Counted from the stretch's first letter, positions 1 through 10,559 are shown. The stretch: DNA of 64,000 nt from Treponema sp. (GCA_024682655.1 JAIKYZ010000085.1:1-64000), one strand, 5' to 3'. Program-made: numbers and translations. The notes: generated by a model from the sequence alone, not told the origin.

Positions 1-1284
<1,284 letters not shown>

Positions 1285-1446
1285 TTATATCTCCTATATC
1301 TAAAATATAACTATACAAAGTATATGAAAATATTAACGAAAAATAAGGCTTTAAGCAATATAATCAAGGCTTGTCAGAAAAAACTAAGGCTTGAAAACAA
1401 TTTGTTCTATTTAGATTATAAGCTTTTTAATCAATCAAACTTGCTG

Positions 1447-1452
1447 TATAAT
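1447..1452 (+). promoter_or_regulatory. Candidate -10 box (TATAAT) for the HD-GYP gene
   Basis: A perfect TATAAT sits about 65 nt before the start codon of the membrane HD-GYP gene. No strong -35 hexamer is visible at 17 nt. Unlike several other genes here, this start also has a ribosome-binding sequence and a real leader. Confidence 0.4.
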
Positions 1453-1517
1453 ATTTAATACTAAAACTTCTTGTTTTTAGACAATTAAAATAATAAGTAT
1501 CGCTGAGGGTATTATTA

Positions 1518-4103
1518 ATGTCCGAAAAAATAAAAAAAGCCTTACATTTATTAGCTCATCTTTTAGGTCTTGAAAAACTAAGCAAATATGAAAAAGATTA
1601 TATTCACGATTCCAATGTTCATAGCAGTATGTACATAGGTTTTATTACTATTGGACTTGAAATCTGGATGCTGGTTAGAATGTTTCTTACAAAAATCTAT
1701 CCAAAGTATCTGGCCGGTATGAGTATTATTACAGGATTGATTAAATATACGACTAAATTCTGGTTATTTTTACTGGTAGGTCAGGGGATGGCCTTTTTCT
1801 GTATGTTCTGCAGAAATCATAAAGAAGATAAAATGTCAAAAGCCTGGTTTATAGGCCTTTTTGAAAGTGGGCTTGCTTCTGTTTTATATACCCTGGTTTT
1901 AAATCTTGAAACTTTTATAAAAGTAAGTGATTCAGTTACTCCTGTTATGGCTGGAATTATGAACGTAATGCTTGTTAGTATTTACTTTTTTGCTTTACTT
2001 TTTGGGGTAACAATCATACTTTATGCTATTTTTAGATATTTTAAGAATAAAAGACTTCTATTTTTGGAATATTTAGTTGTAATTCTTTTTGGCGTGATTG
2101 GAGTTTGTTTTGGAATTTATGTTTCTTACAGTGATTTCTGGGGTAGAAAAGAAATAATCTGTTTTATGATGATGATGGTTTACGTTGGCTTTATGTTAAA
2201 CTATCGTCCCTATATTACAATTCTTGTCCTGGTTTCAAGTTTCTTTGGTTTTTATAAAATCCTTCTTACTTTTGAAAATGGTTTAACTTTTGAACCTAAA
2301 GAAGTTGTAATTAATGGTGTTTCTCATATTTTTACTTCCGGAGATACAGCAAATTACCTTACCTTTCTTGCTTCCTTAATCACCATTTGTACTGCAATGT
2401 ATCATGGTCGTTTAAAAGAGGCAAAAAAATCTACAAGTGTTTATAGAATGTTCGGGCAGACCGCAGAGGCCCTGGCAACCGCTATAGATGCAAAGGATAA
2501 TTATACTCACGGACATTCAACCAGAGTTGCTGAATATTCTTTAAAACTTGCCCATGCAGTTGGAAAAAGCGAAGAGGAATGTCAAAAAGTATTCTTTGCG
2601 GCTCTTTTGCACGATGTAGGTAAAATTGGTGTTCCTGACAGTATAATAAATAAAGATCAGAAACTTACTGACGAAGAATTTGCTCAGATTAAACTTCATC
2701 CTGTTTATGGAGATTTAATTCTTTCTCAAATTAGAGAATCGCCTTATTTGTCTATAGGTGCCAAGTACCACCATGAACGATTTGACGGCAGGGGATATCC
2801 TTCCGGGCTTAAGGGCCTTGAAATTCCTGAAATTGCCAGAATTATTGCCGTTGCCGATTCTTATGATGCTATGACATCCAAGAGAAGTTATCGTGATCCT
2901 TTACCTCAGCAAAAAGTAAGGGAAGAAATTTTTAAGGGAATTGGTACTCAGTTTGATCCTCAATTTGCAAGAGAAATGATTCATCTTATAGATTTAGATT
3001 CTTCTTTCATTATGCAGGAAAAAGCTCAGGGGATGGTAGAAGAAAATAAAAGAGAATTGGACTGCAATCAACTTTATGGCGAATATACCGAAGGTTTGTT
3101 ACTGGACGATAAAATGTTTAGAATCAGGCTTTACTCTAAGGCCAAAGAAACTTTCCCGGAAAATGAATCTTTACCTTATATAATTCTTTTTGATTCACTT
3201 GATAGCCGAATTCATCTTGAAGATTTTAGGAAAAAAAGTCTTTCTTATTGTGAATACACAAAAATCAGACTTGATGGTCAGGTTTTTGAAGGAGAAATCC
3301 GTACTTTTGAAAAGACATGTAAAGCAGAATCTGAACAGCTTCAGGATTTAGATGAAAATATTTTGGAAAAGGGTCAGTGTTATGATATTCAGCTTCTTAG
3401 GCAAAGAGATCATATATTAGTTCGTATAGAAACTATGTCACAGACTCAGGAAATAAGGCTGGCTTTACCAGATAGTATTAGATATTCTTTTTTTACAATT
3501 ACAGGTTTAAATTGTTTAATTTCTAATATTTCTATAGAACATGATCTTGAAGCTCTTCCTAATGATTATATTAAACGTATTGCTCCTGAAATCAGTTATA
3601 TCGAAGGAGAAAAATCTGGCGATTTACCTAATATTCAAATTGATGGCTGGAGAGAAAAGACAAGCCCGGGAATTGCTTTAGAGGGAAATACTGTAATTAC
3701 TTTTCACACCCGTTCTTTGCCAATGTCCTGGTTGATATGGCATTGTCCTTTCTTTGTAATTTATACTTCAGCAGATGGGCTGGTTACAGGTAAAAATTAT
3801 ACTGAATATAGTATAATCAGAATGGATGGAGAAGATACCTGGTATGGTAATCATTCAGTGACCACAATAAAAACTCAGATAACTCCGGACTTTAAAAATT
3901 GGGATGAATGGAAAAATAAAAACCGGGAAGGTCTTGATGTTAAAGTTTTTGTAAAGAGGGAAGGCAGGCTTATTACTTTAGAAACTGAAAATCTTGGTAT
4001 TGCCATGAAAGTAAAATGCCAAATTAATGAAGACGTTAATAAACTTTATCTGGGAATTACCGGAGATGAGTGCGCAATTACTAACATTCATATTTTAAGA
4101 TAA
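1518..4103 (+). CDS. Membrane HD-GYP phosphodiesterase with two C-terminal beta modules
   Basis: This 861-residue protein starts with a hydrophobic region of about seven or eight membrane segments (residues ~35-290). A canonical HD-GYP domain (~300-500) follows, with LLHDVGKIG (H365, D366), HHERFDGRGYP (GYP at 426-428) and a downstream ADSYDAMTS. HD-GYP domains hydrolyse c-di-GMP, and all metal ligands appear intact. Residues ~535-861 contain two beta-rich stretches that both end in a similar signature (ITGLNCLISNISI and ITGDECAITNIHI), suggesting a duplicated ligand-binding module. The GAGGGT sequence before the ATG at 1518 is the probable ribosome site. The sensing role is inferred. Confidence 0.88.
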   Translation: MSEKIKKALHLLAHLLGLEKLSKYEKDYIHDSNVHSSMYIGFITIGLEIWMLVRMFLTKIYPKYLAGMSIITGLIKYTTKFWLFLLVGQGMAFFCMFCRNHKEDKMSKAWFIGLFESGLASVLYTLVLNLETFIKVSDSVTPVMAGIMNVMLVSIYFFALLFGVTIILYAIFRYFKNKRLLFLEYLVVILFGVIGVCFGIYVSYSDFWGRKEIICFMMMMVYVGFMLNYRPYITILVLVSSFFGFYKILLTFENGLTFEPKEVVINGVSHIFTSGDTANYLTFLASLITICTAMYHGRLKEAKKSTSVYRMFGQTAEALATAIDAKDNYTHGHSTRVAEYSLKLAHAVGKSEEECQKVFFAALLHDVGKIGVPDSIINKDQKLTDEEFAQIKLHPVYGDLILSQIRESPYLSIGAKYHHERFDGRGYPSGLKGLEIPEIARIIAVADSYDAMTSKRSYRDPLPQQKVREEIFKGIGTQFDPQFAREMIHLIDLDSSFIMQEKAQGMVEENKRELDCNQLYGEYTEGLLLDDKMFRIRLYSKAKETFPENESLPYIILFDSLDSRIHLEDFRKKSLSYCEYTKIRLDGQVFEGEIRTFEKTCKAESEQLQDLDENILEKGQCYDIQLLRQRDHILVRIETMSQTQEIRLALPDSIRYSFFTITGLNCLISNISIEHDLEALPNDYIKRIAPEISYIEGEKSGDLPNIQIDGWREKTSPGIALEGNTVITFHTRSLPMSWLIWHCPFFVIYTSADGLVTGKNYTEYSIIRMDGEDTWYGNHSVTTIKTQITPDFKNWDEWKNKNREGLDVKVFVKREGRLITLETENLGIAMKVKCQINEDVNKLYLGITGDECAITNIHILR

Positions 4104-4173
4104 GTTTTTTGATTAGCGATAAAAGTAAATATTGGCTGGACTTTTGCCTTATATAAACTTTTCAAAAAAATGC

Positions 4174-4179
4174 TATAAT
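4174..4179 (+). promoter_or_regulatory. Extended -10 (TGCTATAAT) placed for a leaderless start
   Basis: TGC-TATAAT ends 6 nt before the ATG at 4186, so the expected transcription start coincides with the start codon. No Shine-Dalgarno sequence is present. This supports the ATG at 4186 over an upstream in-frame TTG at 4132. Confidence 0.55.
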
Positions 4180-4185
4180 TGCCTT

Positions 4186-4896
4186 ATGAAAAAAGAGCCA
4201 AAAATCTCCAGTCTTATTGATAAGGCAATCTTTGATTATAAAATCCTTGAGCCCGGCGATAAAATTTTAATCGGGGCCAGTGGCGGTAAAGATTCTACAG
4301 CCTTAATTAAATATTTTTCTGACAGAGTTAAAAGACCGGACTGTGGATTTGCCTACAAGGCTATAAATATCCAAAGTGATTTTTCTAATCCTTTTCCTCA
4401 AAAAATTCTGGAACTTTTTAAAGAATGGCAGGTTCCTTTTGAATCAATTGATGTAAATATTTTAGAGAGGGTAAAAGAAGGTCATAAAATGAACTGTTAC
4501 TGGTGTTCAACCCAGAGACGCAGCCAACTTTTAACTTATGCTATTGAAAATGGATATAATAAAATTGCCCTGGGCCATCATTTAGATGATCTTTTAGAAA
4601 CTCTTTTGATGAATATGCTAAACAAGGGTGAACTTTCGACAATGATTCCTCTTTTGAAATATAAAAAATATCCTGTAACAATTATAAGACCCATGATTTA
4701 TATTCCCGAAGAATTAATTATAAAAGAAGCAAAATCTCAGGGCTATTATGGTTATACCTGTACCTGTGATTATCAGGAAAATTCAGAAAGGAAGAAAAGT
4801 AAAAAACTTTTGCAAGATTTAACGGGTGGAGAGTGGTTAAAAAAAGAAAGGCTGTTTGCTTCATTAAAAAACATACAGCCTGACTATTTACCTTAA
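4186..4896 (+). CDS. ttcA: TtcA-family tRNA 2-thiocytidine synthetase-like protein
   Basis: The protein has 236 residues. TtcA-type enzymes adenylate and thiolate tRNA cytidine 32 using an iron-sulfur cluster. The PP-loop SGGKDST is near residue 32, the family CxxC is in CYWCSTQRR, ALGHHLDDLLETL is conserved, and a late Cys pair occurs in YTCTCDY. An in-frame TTG 18 codons upstream would add residues unlike the family, and the TATAAT box lies between the two candidates, so ATG 4186 is chosen. The stop is 9 bases from the stop of the convergent pncB gene. The exact substrate is inferred from the family. Confidence 0.8.
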   Translation: MKKEPKISSLIDKAIFDYKILEPGDKILIGASGGKDSTALIKYFSDRVKRPDCGFAYKAINIQSDFSNPFPQKILELFKEWQVPFESIDVNILERVKEGHKMNCYWCSTQRRSQLLTYAIENGYNKIALGHHLDDLLETLLMNMLNKGELSTMIPLLKYKKYPVTIIRPMIYIPEELIIKEAKSQGYYGYTCTCDYQENSERKKSKKLLQDLTGGEWLKKERLFASLKNIQPDYLP

Positions 4897-4905
4897 GTTT
4901 TAGAT

Positions 4906-6366
4906 TTATCTAATATTCTTTTCTATAAAATCTTTTTTCAATTTCATAAGGTTTTCGCTTAAAGAAACTTTATAGATGTGAGGATTTAAAATTCTCTTGT
5001 AAGATTCATCTAAAGTTTCAAGCTGTTTTTGCATATTTTCACGGCTCTTAATTAAAAGCTGATTTTCTGGAAGTCTTTGGCCAATTCTTTTACCTTTTGA
5101 GATTCTCTGTTTTAAGAGTGGTTCGACTTTTGCAGCCTTAAAAGCAAATTGTCTGTAATCTACAAGAGGGTGATAGTAACGGTTTTCTACTCCAGCCTTG
5201 ATTTCTTCACCTTCCAGGGCAAGAATATCGGCACAGGCCATACCATTTTCGTCATAAAGACGGTAGATATTTTTAATTCCAGGGTTTGTTGTCTTTGCAG
5301 GATTGTCAGAAAATTTCATAGTTGGAATCATTTTATCGTTTTCTTTATCGTGACGGGCTGCAAGTTTATAAACTCCAGTGAAAGAAGATTCATTTCCACC
5401 TGTTACCATGTGAGTTCCAACTCCCCAGCTGTTGATTGGTGCCTGGTGGGCAACTAAAGTTGTGATGATTTCTTCGGTTAATTCATTTGAAACAGAAATC
5501 TTTGCCTGTGGGAATCCTGCTCGGTCCAGGTCTTTTCTAACTTCGCGGGTAAGATAATCAATATCACCAGAATCAAGACGAACTCCAAAGTTATAACCTT
5601 TTTCTACAAGTTCGCCACCTGCTATGATTGCATTTTTAATACCAGATTTTAAAGTATCGTAAGTATCAATAAGGAAAACTGAATTTTCTGGATAAATCTT
5701 TGCATAGGCACGGAAGGCCTCTAATTCACTTGGGTGTGACATAATCCATGAGTGAGCCATTGTTCCCATTACCGGAATGCCATAAAGTTTTCCTGCCAGG
5801 GTATTTGAAGTTCCTGCTGCACCACCAATATAAGAGGCTCTTGTTGCAGACATTCCACCGTCAGGGCCCTGTGCGCGACGTAAACCAAATTCCATAATTG
5901 GAGCTTTTTTAGAAGCCAGCCAGATTCTGGAAGTTTTTGTAGCAATTAAGGACTGGAAATTTACAAGATTTAAAACCAGCCCTTCAATTATCTGTGCTTC
6001 GATTAAATTTGCGTGGATTCTTACAAGTGGTTCCTGTGGGAAAATTACACTACCTTCATCGATGGTGTAAAGGTCGCCTGTGAATTTCCAGTCTTTAAGA
6101 TAATCAAGGAAGCCTTCTTCAAAAATCTTCTGTTCCCTAAGGTAATCAATGTCATCTTTTGAAAAAGTAAAATTTAATAAGGCATCGATTAAAGTTTCAT
6201 TACCTGCAAGAATTGAAAAACCTCCATTGAATGGATGTTTTCTGAAGAACATATCAAATACAACTTCCTGATTCATATTTTCTTTCCAATAGCCCTGAGC
6301 CATTGTAAGTTCGTAAAAATCTGTAAAAAGTGCACTGCTGATTGTGCTGTTTTCAATTTTATTCAT
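4906..6366 (-). CDS. pncB: Nicotinate phosphoribosyltransferase
   Basis: PncB makes nicotinate mononucleotide from nicotinate and PRPP for NAD salvage. The 486-residue product opens with LFTDFYELTMAQGYW and contains the phosphorylated-histidine region GTMAHSWIMSHPSE, VRLDSGDIDYL and a Gly-rich GVGTHMVTGG. The open frame extends 42 codons further upstream, but that extension overlaps the SDR gene. The ATG at 6366 has an AGGAGT ribosome site and matches the family N-terminus. It begins 10 nt after the SDR stop, so the two form an operon. Confidence 0.92.
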   Translation of the reverse strand: MNKIENSTISSALFTDFYELTMAQGYWKENMNQEVVFDMFFRKHPFNGGFSILAGNETLIDALLNFTFSKDDIDYLREQKIFEEGFLDYLKDWKFTGDLYTIDEGSVIFPQEPLVRIHANLIEAQIIEGLVLNLVNFQSLIATKTSRIWLASKKAPIMEFGLRRAQGPDGGMSATRASYIGGAAGTSNTLAGKLYGIPVMGTMAHSWIMSHPSELEAFRAYAKIYPENSVFLIDTYDTLKSGIKNAIIAGGELVEKGYNFGVRLDSGDIDYLTREVRKDLDRAGFPQAKISVSNELTEEIITTLVAHQAPINSWGVGTHMVTGGNESSFTGVYKLAARHDKENDKMIPTMKFSDNPAKTTNPGIKNIYRLYDENGMACADILALEGEEIKAGVENRYYHPLVDYRQFAFKAAKVEPLLKQRISKGKRIGQRLPENQLLIKSRENMQKQLETLDESYKRILNPHIYKVSLSENLMKLKKDFIEKNIR

Positions 6367-6376
6367 TGGAATACTC

Positions 6377-7240
6377 CTAATTGAATTCTGAAAGAGAAAC
6401 TGCTTCTGATTCATTTGTATTTTTTTTATCCTGTTTATAAGGACGTTTGTTATATTTATAAGTAATTCTTGCAACACTATATCTTGAAACAATCCTGCTT
6501 AAGAAGGCATTAAAGTTCCATTTTACATGCCATAGGGCAACTTTTTTATTTTTATAGGCTTTTTTAAGACAGTGGGCTACAACTTTTACAGGGTCGTGAC
6601 CACCTTTTACTTCTTTTCTAGCACCATTTGAGGCAACCTTTGCAAATTCTGTACTTACACTTCCTGGGCAAAGGGCACAAACTTCTATTCCCTTGTCTTT
6701 TAATTCTGCTGCCAGCGCAATACTAAAATTCAGAACATAAGCTTTACTTGCCGCATAAACTGCAAAATTTCCCAGAGGCATAAAAGCCGCAAGAGAGGCA
6801 GTATTTATTATGTGAGAACCTTTCTTCAAAAATGGAAGGGCCACACCGCAGATTCCAGTAAGGGCTGTACAGTTTAGATCAATCATATCTAACTGACGGT
6901 CTAGAGGAGTTTCTTCAAAGGGACCGTAAGTTCCAAAACCCGCATTGTTTATTAAAAGTTCAATATTAATTCCGCTTTCAATTTTTTCTAGTTTTTCGTT
7001 TTCTTCTTTTAGAAAAGCTTCAAATTTTTTTACTCCTTCTTTACCCTGAATATCCATAACTATTGGACGGGCAATTGGGAATTTGGACTGGGAATTAATT
7101 TCTTCTGCCAGTTCTTCTAATTTGTCCTGTCGTCGGGCAATCAGCCAGATTTCATCAAAATCATATTTTTTTGAAATTTGAATTGAAAATTCTTTTCCAA
7201 GACCCGAAGAGGCGCCTGTAATTATTGCGATATTTCTCAT
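6377..7240 (-). CDS. Short-chain dehydrogenase/reductase
   Basis: This is a 287-residue NAD(P)-dependent oxidoreductase of the classical SDR family. The cofactor motif TGASSGLG is at residues 9-16, NNAG is near residue 95, and the catalytic Ser with the Y-A-A-S-K tetrad lies in the middle. The last ~30 residues are basic and then Ser/Glu rich. The substrate cannot be told from sequence. The start codon lacks a Shine-Dalgarno sequence but has a TATAAT box 6 nt upstream. It is the first gene of an operon with pncB and is divergent from the HAD phosphatase. Confidence 0.85.
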   Translation of the reverse strand: MRNIAIITGASSGLGKEFSIQISKKYDFDEIWLIARRQDKLEELAEEINSQSKFPIARPIVMDIQGKEGVKKFEAFLKEENEKLEKIESGINIELLINNAGFGTYGPFEETPLDRQLDMIDLNCTALTGICGVALPFLKKGSHIINTASLAAFMPLGNFAVYAASKAYVLNFSIALAAELKDKGIEVCALCPGSVSTEFAKVASNGARKEVKGGHDPVKVVAHCLKKAYKNKKVALWHVKWNFNAFLSRIVSRYSVARITYKYNKRPYKQDKKNTNESEAVSLSEFN

Positions 7241-7246
7241 AGGTTA

Positions 7247-7252
7247 ATTATA
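7247..7252 (-). promoter_or_regulatory. Extended -10 (TGCTATAAT) placed for a leaderless SDR start
   Basis: On the minus strand TGC-TATAAT is followed by 6 nt and then the ATG at 7240. No ribosome-binding sequence fits in the gap. Confidence 0.55.
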
Positions 7253-7300
7253 GCAATTATAAAAAAAAGTTGAAATACTGTAATTTTATTATCAAAATTG

Positions 7301-7306
7301 TATAAT
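7301..7306 (+). promoter_or_regulatory. -10 box placed for a leaderless HAD start
   Basis: TATAAT is followed by AAGTT and the ATG at 7312, a 5-nt gap. Together with the minus-strand box at 7247-7252 it forms a 71-bp divergent promoter region. Confidence 0.5.
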
Positions 7307-7311
7307 AAGTT

Positions 7312-7956
7312 ATGTCTTATAAACTTGTCGTTTTTGATCTTGATGGAACAATTTTAAATACATTGGATGACCTTGCAGATAGTCTTAATATTGTCTGCCA
7401 AAAATACAATTTTCCTACTTTTTCTTATGAAGAAGTTAAATATATGGTAGGAAATGGAATTCCAAAACTTATAGAAAGAGCCATTCCAGAGGGAAAAACT
7501 AATCCTGCTTACAAGGATTTTTTGAATGATTATATAAAATATTACGAAAATCACAGTAAAATTAAAACTTCTCCTTATCCTCATATGAAAGAAGTATTAT
7601 TAAAATTAAAAGAAGCCGGGGTAAAATTAGGCGTTAATTCAAATAAAATTGAAGATGCTGTAATCCCTCTTTGCAATTTTTATTTTCCGGGAATTTTTGA
7701 TTTTGTTTCGGGTGGTCATTTGGACAGAAAACCAAAACCTGATCCAGCCGGCCTCAATGCAATTTTAGCAAAAGCCGAGGAATGCAGACCGGCCCTTTAT
7801 GTTGGGGATTCTGATGTTGATATCCAGACCGGGAAAAATGCTGGAATTGACGTTTTAAGTGTTGCCTGGGGCTTTAGGGGAAGAAAATTTCTTGAAGAAA
7901 ATGGCGCTATGAAAGTGATTGATCAGGTTCCTCAACTACTTGATGAGGTTTTATAG
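7312..7956 (+). CDS. gph: HAD-family phosphatase, phosphoglycolate phosphatase-like
   Basis: The 214-residue protein begins with HAD motif I, VVFDLDGTILNT, including both catalytic aspartates. It has a helical cap, motif II as NSNK, a Lys in RKPKPDP and motif III as VGDSDVDIQTGKNAG. This arrangement fits Gph/PGP-type phosphatases acting on small phosphate esters such as 2-phosphoglycolate. The exact substrate is not certain. It is probably a monocistronic leaderless gene. Confidence 0.82.
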   Translation: MSYKLVVFDLDGTILNTLDDLADSLNIVCQKYNFPTFSYEEVKYMVGNGIPKLIERAIPEGKTNPAYKDFLNDYIKYYENHSKIKTSPYPHMKEVLLKLKEAGVKLGVNSNKIEDAVIPLCNFYFPGIFDFVSGGHLDRKPKPDPAGLNAILAKAEECRPALYVGDSDVDIQTGKNAGIDVLSVAWGFRGRKFLEENGAMKVIDQVPQLLDEVL

Positions 7957-8011
7957 CCTTAATTGTATATCCCCCTTCTTTTTTATATAATATCCTAGTT
8001 TTTATAAGGAT

Positions 8012-8132
8012 GTTTAAATTGAATGGCTGAAATATCGCCATTCAATTTAACTTAGAGTTTCTTACGAAACTCTTATATTGCGAATCAAATATCCTCGGTT
8101 GTTGAAACAACCTGCGGTATTTGATTTTAAGG
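8012..8132 (+). repeat. Triple-hairpin repeat, copy 1
   Basis: This 121-bp block recurs at 10669-10789 with three mismatches. It has three hairpins in series. The first is a 14-bp stem (8014-8027 with 8037-8050). The second is an 8-bp stem with a TTAC loop (8054-8061 with 8066-8073). The third has an 11-bp outer stem (8083-8093 with 8116-8126), a 3x3 internal loop and a 6-bp inner stem capped by TGAA (8097-8102 with 8107-8112). It ends 15 nt before mnmG. No flanking target duplication is obvious. It may be a small mobile or structured element; the function is unknown. Confidence 0.9.
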
Positions 8133-8147
8133 GACTTTTAATAAGTT

Positions 8148-10238
8148 ATGAACTTTTATGATTATTTTGATGTAGCCGTTGTTGGTGCTGGTCACGCGGG
8201 AATTGAAGCAGGTCTTGCCTGTGCCCGAATGGGATTAAAAACTCTTTTGATTACACAATCTCCAGATGCAATTGCAAGAATGTCTTGTAATCCTTCTATT
8301 GGTGGAATTGCCAAAGGTAATATTGTAAGGGAAATTGATGCTCTTGGTGGAGAGATGGCTAAACTCATTGACCATTCAATGATTCAGTTCAGAATGCTTA
8401 ATAAAAGTAGGGGACCTGCTGTACAGGCTCCTCGTTCCCAGGCCGATAAAATTACTTACTCTCAGCTTGCAAGATTAACCGTAGAACAAACTCCAAATCT
8501 TTATACCTTGATGGATACTGTAATTGATGTATTAACTACAGCTTCATCAAGGCCACTTCCTCCAAATTCTGATAGTGCCGCAGAAAAAGGTTCTATTCCT
8601 GGAGAAAGCCGTGGCTGGACAGGTTCTAATTTAGACGGAGAAAATTATGCAAGTTTGGCAGCCCGTTCTGGTATGAGACAGAAGGTAACTGGAATTGTTA
8701 CCGAAAGGGGAAGAGTAATTCCTGTTCGTTCTGTAGTTCTTACAACTGGTACTTTTTTGGGTGGCCGTATATTTATTGGAGAATATGATGCTCCTTGTGG
8801 TCGTATTGGTGAACCTGCCGCTTATGGTCTTACAGCAAGTTTACACAGACTTGGTTTTACTACAGGACGCTTAAAAACAGGAACTCCTCCAAGAATTTTA
8901 AGAAAGACAGTTGATTTTTCTAAGATTGAAGAACAGCCGGGAGATCAGGAAGTAATTCCTTTTAGTTTTGAAACAGAAAAAGTTGAAAGACCTTTGGTTT
9001 CCTGCCATATCGTTTATACAAACCCAGAAACTCATAAAATCATCAGGGAAAATATTGGCAGATCGCCTTTGTATTCAGGAAAAATCTCTGGAATTGGTCC
9101 ACGTTACTGTCCTTCAATTGAAGACAAGGTTATGAGATTTCAGGACAGGGAACGTCATCAGATTTTTGTTGAACCAGAAGGTCTTATGACAGAAGAGATT
9201 TATATGAATGGATTTTCTTCTTCTTTGCCTGAATGTGTACAGGATGCCTTTATGCGTACTCTTCCAGGTTTTGAAAATGCCGTTCAAAGTCGTCCAGGTT
9301 ATGCTGTTGAATATGATTATGTTGAACCAACTCAGCTTTATCCAAGTCTTGAAACTAAAAGAGTTGCGGGACTTTTTAATGCAGGTCAGATAAATGGAAC
9401 TTCTGGTTATGAAGAAGCTGCGGGACAGGGCCTTATTGCCGGTATGAATGCAGGACTTTATGCCAGAGAACATATAAAACTTTGCGGACCTTTAGCAGAA
9501 TTGCCTCACACAATAAACGGTCGTCCTTCAAGTATGGAAAAGGGTGCTTTTGCTCCTAAAAACGAAATGTCCCCTGCCGAATTACAGGAATTTGCTCAAA
9601 TCTCTGAGGCAGAAACAAAGGCCTTAAATGAATATATTTGCAAGGTTCAGAAAGATTCTGGTTATGAAAAATTTGATGAGATTCCAACTTTTGAGCCGGT
9701 AATTATTGGCCGCGATGAAGGTTATATTGGTGTTCTTATTGATGATTTAGTTACTCTGGGAACAAAAGAACCTTACAGAATGTTTACTGCCCGAGCCGAA
9801 TACAGATTAAAGCTTAGACATGATACAGCAGACCGAAGACTTGCTAAATATGCATTAAAATGTAATCTAAAAAGTCCTGCTCAATATGAAGCTATTCAAA
9901 ATAAATATGCAAAAATTGAAGAAATTGAAGCCCAGCTTTTGAAAAATCCAAAAATGGAAAATCCTGGATATCCGGAAAAAGAATGGGAAGAAGCTCAGAT
10001 AGAAGTAAAATATAAATACTACATCGAAAAACAGGATAAAAGGGTAGAAAAATTACACAAGATGGAAAACACCCATATTCCTGAAAATTTTGATTATGGT
10101 TCTATACCTTCACTTTCGGCAGAAAGCCGCTTAAAACTGGAAAAGGTACGTCCAATTACTTTGGGCCAGGCAAACCGTATCAGTGGTATTCGAAATAGTG
10201 ATATTATGCTTTTGATGGTTTATCTTAAAAAAAGATAA
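8148..10238 (+). CDS. mnmG: tRNA uridine-5-carboxymethylaminomethyl enzyme MnmG (GidA)
   Basis: MnmG works with MnmE to modify the wobble uridine of tRNA. The 696-residue product has the FAD site VVGAGHAGIEAG at its N-terminus, SCNPSIGGIAKG, TTGTFLGG, ETKRVAGLFNAGQINGTSGYEEA and the C-terminal LGQANRISGI. It is longer than the usual ~630 residues because of an insert of about 47 residues (roughly 128-175), rich in Ser, Pro and Gly, between two strands of the FAD domain. The AAGGGA upstream is 13 nt from the ATG, farther than normal; TTTAAT lies 5 nt before it. Confidence 0.95.
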   Translation: MNFYDYFDVAVVGAGHAGIEAGLACARMGLKTLLITQSPDAIARMSCNPSIGGIAKGNIVREIDALGGEMAKLIDHSMIQFRMLNKSRGPAVQAPRSQADKITYSQLARLTVEQTPNLYTLMDTVIDVLTTASSRPLPPNSDSAAEKGSIPGESRGWTGSNLDGENYASLAARSGMRQKVTGIVTERGRVIPVRSVVLTTGTFLGGRIFIGEYDAPCGRIGEPAAYGLTASLHRLGFTTGRLKTGTPPRILRKTVDFSKIEEQPGDQEVIPFSFETEKVERPLVSCHIVYTNPETHKIIRENIGRSPLYSGKISGIGPRYCPSIEDKVMRFQDRERHQIFVEPEGLMTEEIYMNGFSSSLPECVQDAFMRTLPGFENAVQSRPGYAVEYDYVEPTQLYPSLETKRVAGLFNAGQINGTSGYEEAAGQGLIAGMNAGLYAREHIKLCGPLAELPHTINGRPSSMEKGAFAPKNEMSPAELQEFAQISEAETKALNEYICKVQKDSGYEKFDEIPTFEPVIIGRDEGYIGVLIDDLVTLGTKEPYRMFTARAEYRLKLRHDTADRRLAKYALKCNLKSPAQYEAIQNKYAKIEEIEAQLLKNPKMENPGYPEKEWEEAQIEVKYKYYIEKQDKRVEKLHKMENTHIPENFDYGSIPSLSAESRLKLEKVRPITLGQANRISGIRNSDIMLLMVYLKKR

Positions 10239-10306
10239 TTTTAAGGTAAGTTTATATGAGGATAAATTTTTAAAAGATTTGATTTTTTTAATTAATTGTT
10301 AAATAC

Positions 10307-10335
10307 AAAAGGCTGCTTTAATAAGCAGCCTTTTT
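10307..10335. terminator. Bidirectional intrinsic terminator between mnmG and rpsU
   Basis: A 12-bp stem (AAAAGGCTGCTT with AAGCAGCCTTTT) and a TAAT loop have T runs on both strands. It sits between the convergent ends of mnmG (+) and rpsU (-). Confidence 0.9.
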
Positions 10336-10352
10336 CGTGTATAGACTAAAAA

Positions 10353-10559
10353 CTAGTAGTCTTTCTTTTCACTCTTACGTCTTTTGTTCAAAAGTTTACG
10401 TGCAAGTGTTGTTTTCTTCTGATGAAGTTCAGCAGAAGGCTTAACAAAGTATTCACGTTTCTTGTATTCACGAATGATACCTTCTTTTTCAACCATTCTC
10501 TTGAATTTTTTGATTGCTTTTTCAAGGTTTTCTGAATCTTCAACTGTGATTGTTGCCAT
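10353..10559 (-). CDS. rpsU: Ribosomal protein bS21
   Basis: This 68-residue basic protein of the small ribosomal subunit starts [20 protein letters not shown] and has the typical [13 protein letters not shown] middle and Arg/Lys-rich end. The frame is open further upstream, but the ATG at 10559 has an ideal ribosome site (AGGAGGTGAC) and the right N-terminus. Copy 2 of the triple-hairpin repeat lies about 110 nt upstream. Confidence 0.95.
   Translation of the reverse strand: MATITVEDSENLEKAIKKFKRMVEKEGIIREYKKREYFVKPSAELHQKKTTLARKLLNKRRKSEKKDY

Noticed and set aside
4116-4125. GCGATAAAAG upstream of the TtcA gene, also at 39610-39619 upstream of the GH3 gene, as a sigma-28 promoter
   Set aside because: The -10 lacks one base of GCCGATAA, and no TAAA-like -35 lies at the required distance in either case. 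The shared motif is probably chance in AT-rich DNA.
8442-8450. GCCGATAA inside mnmG, and similar matches in the HEAT-repeat gene and, on the coding strand, in DUF188
   Set aside because: These encode Ala-Asp-Lys or Ala-Asp-Asn in frame and have no -35 partner; treated as coincidental.
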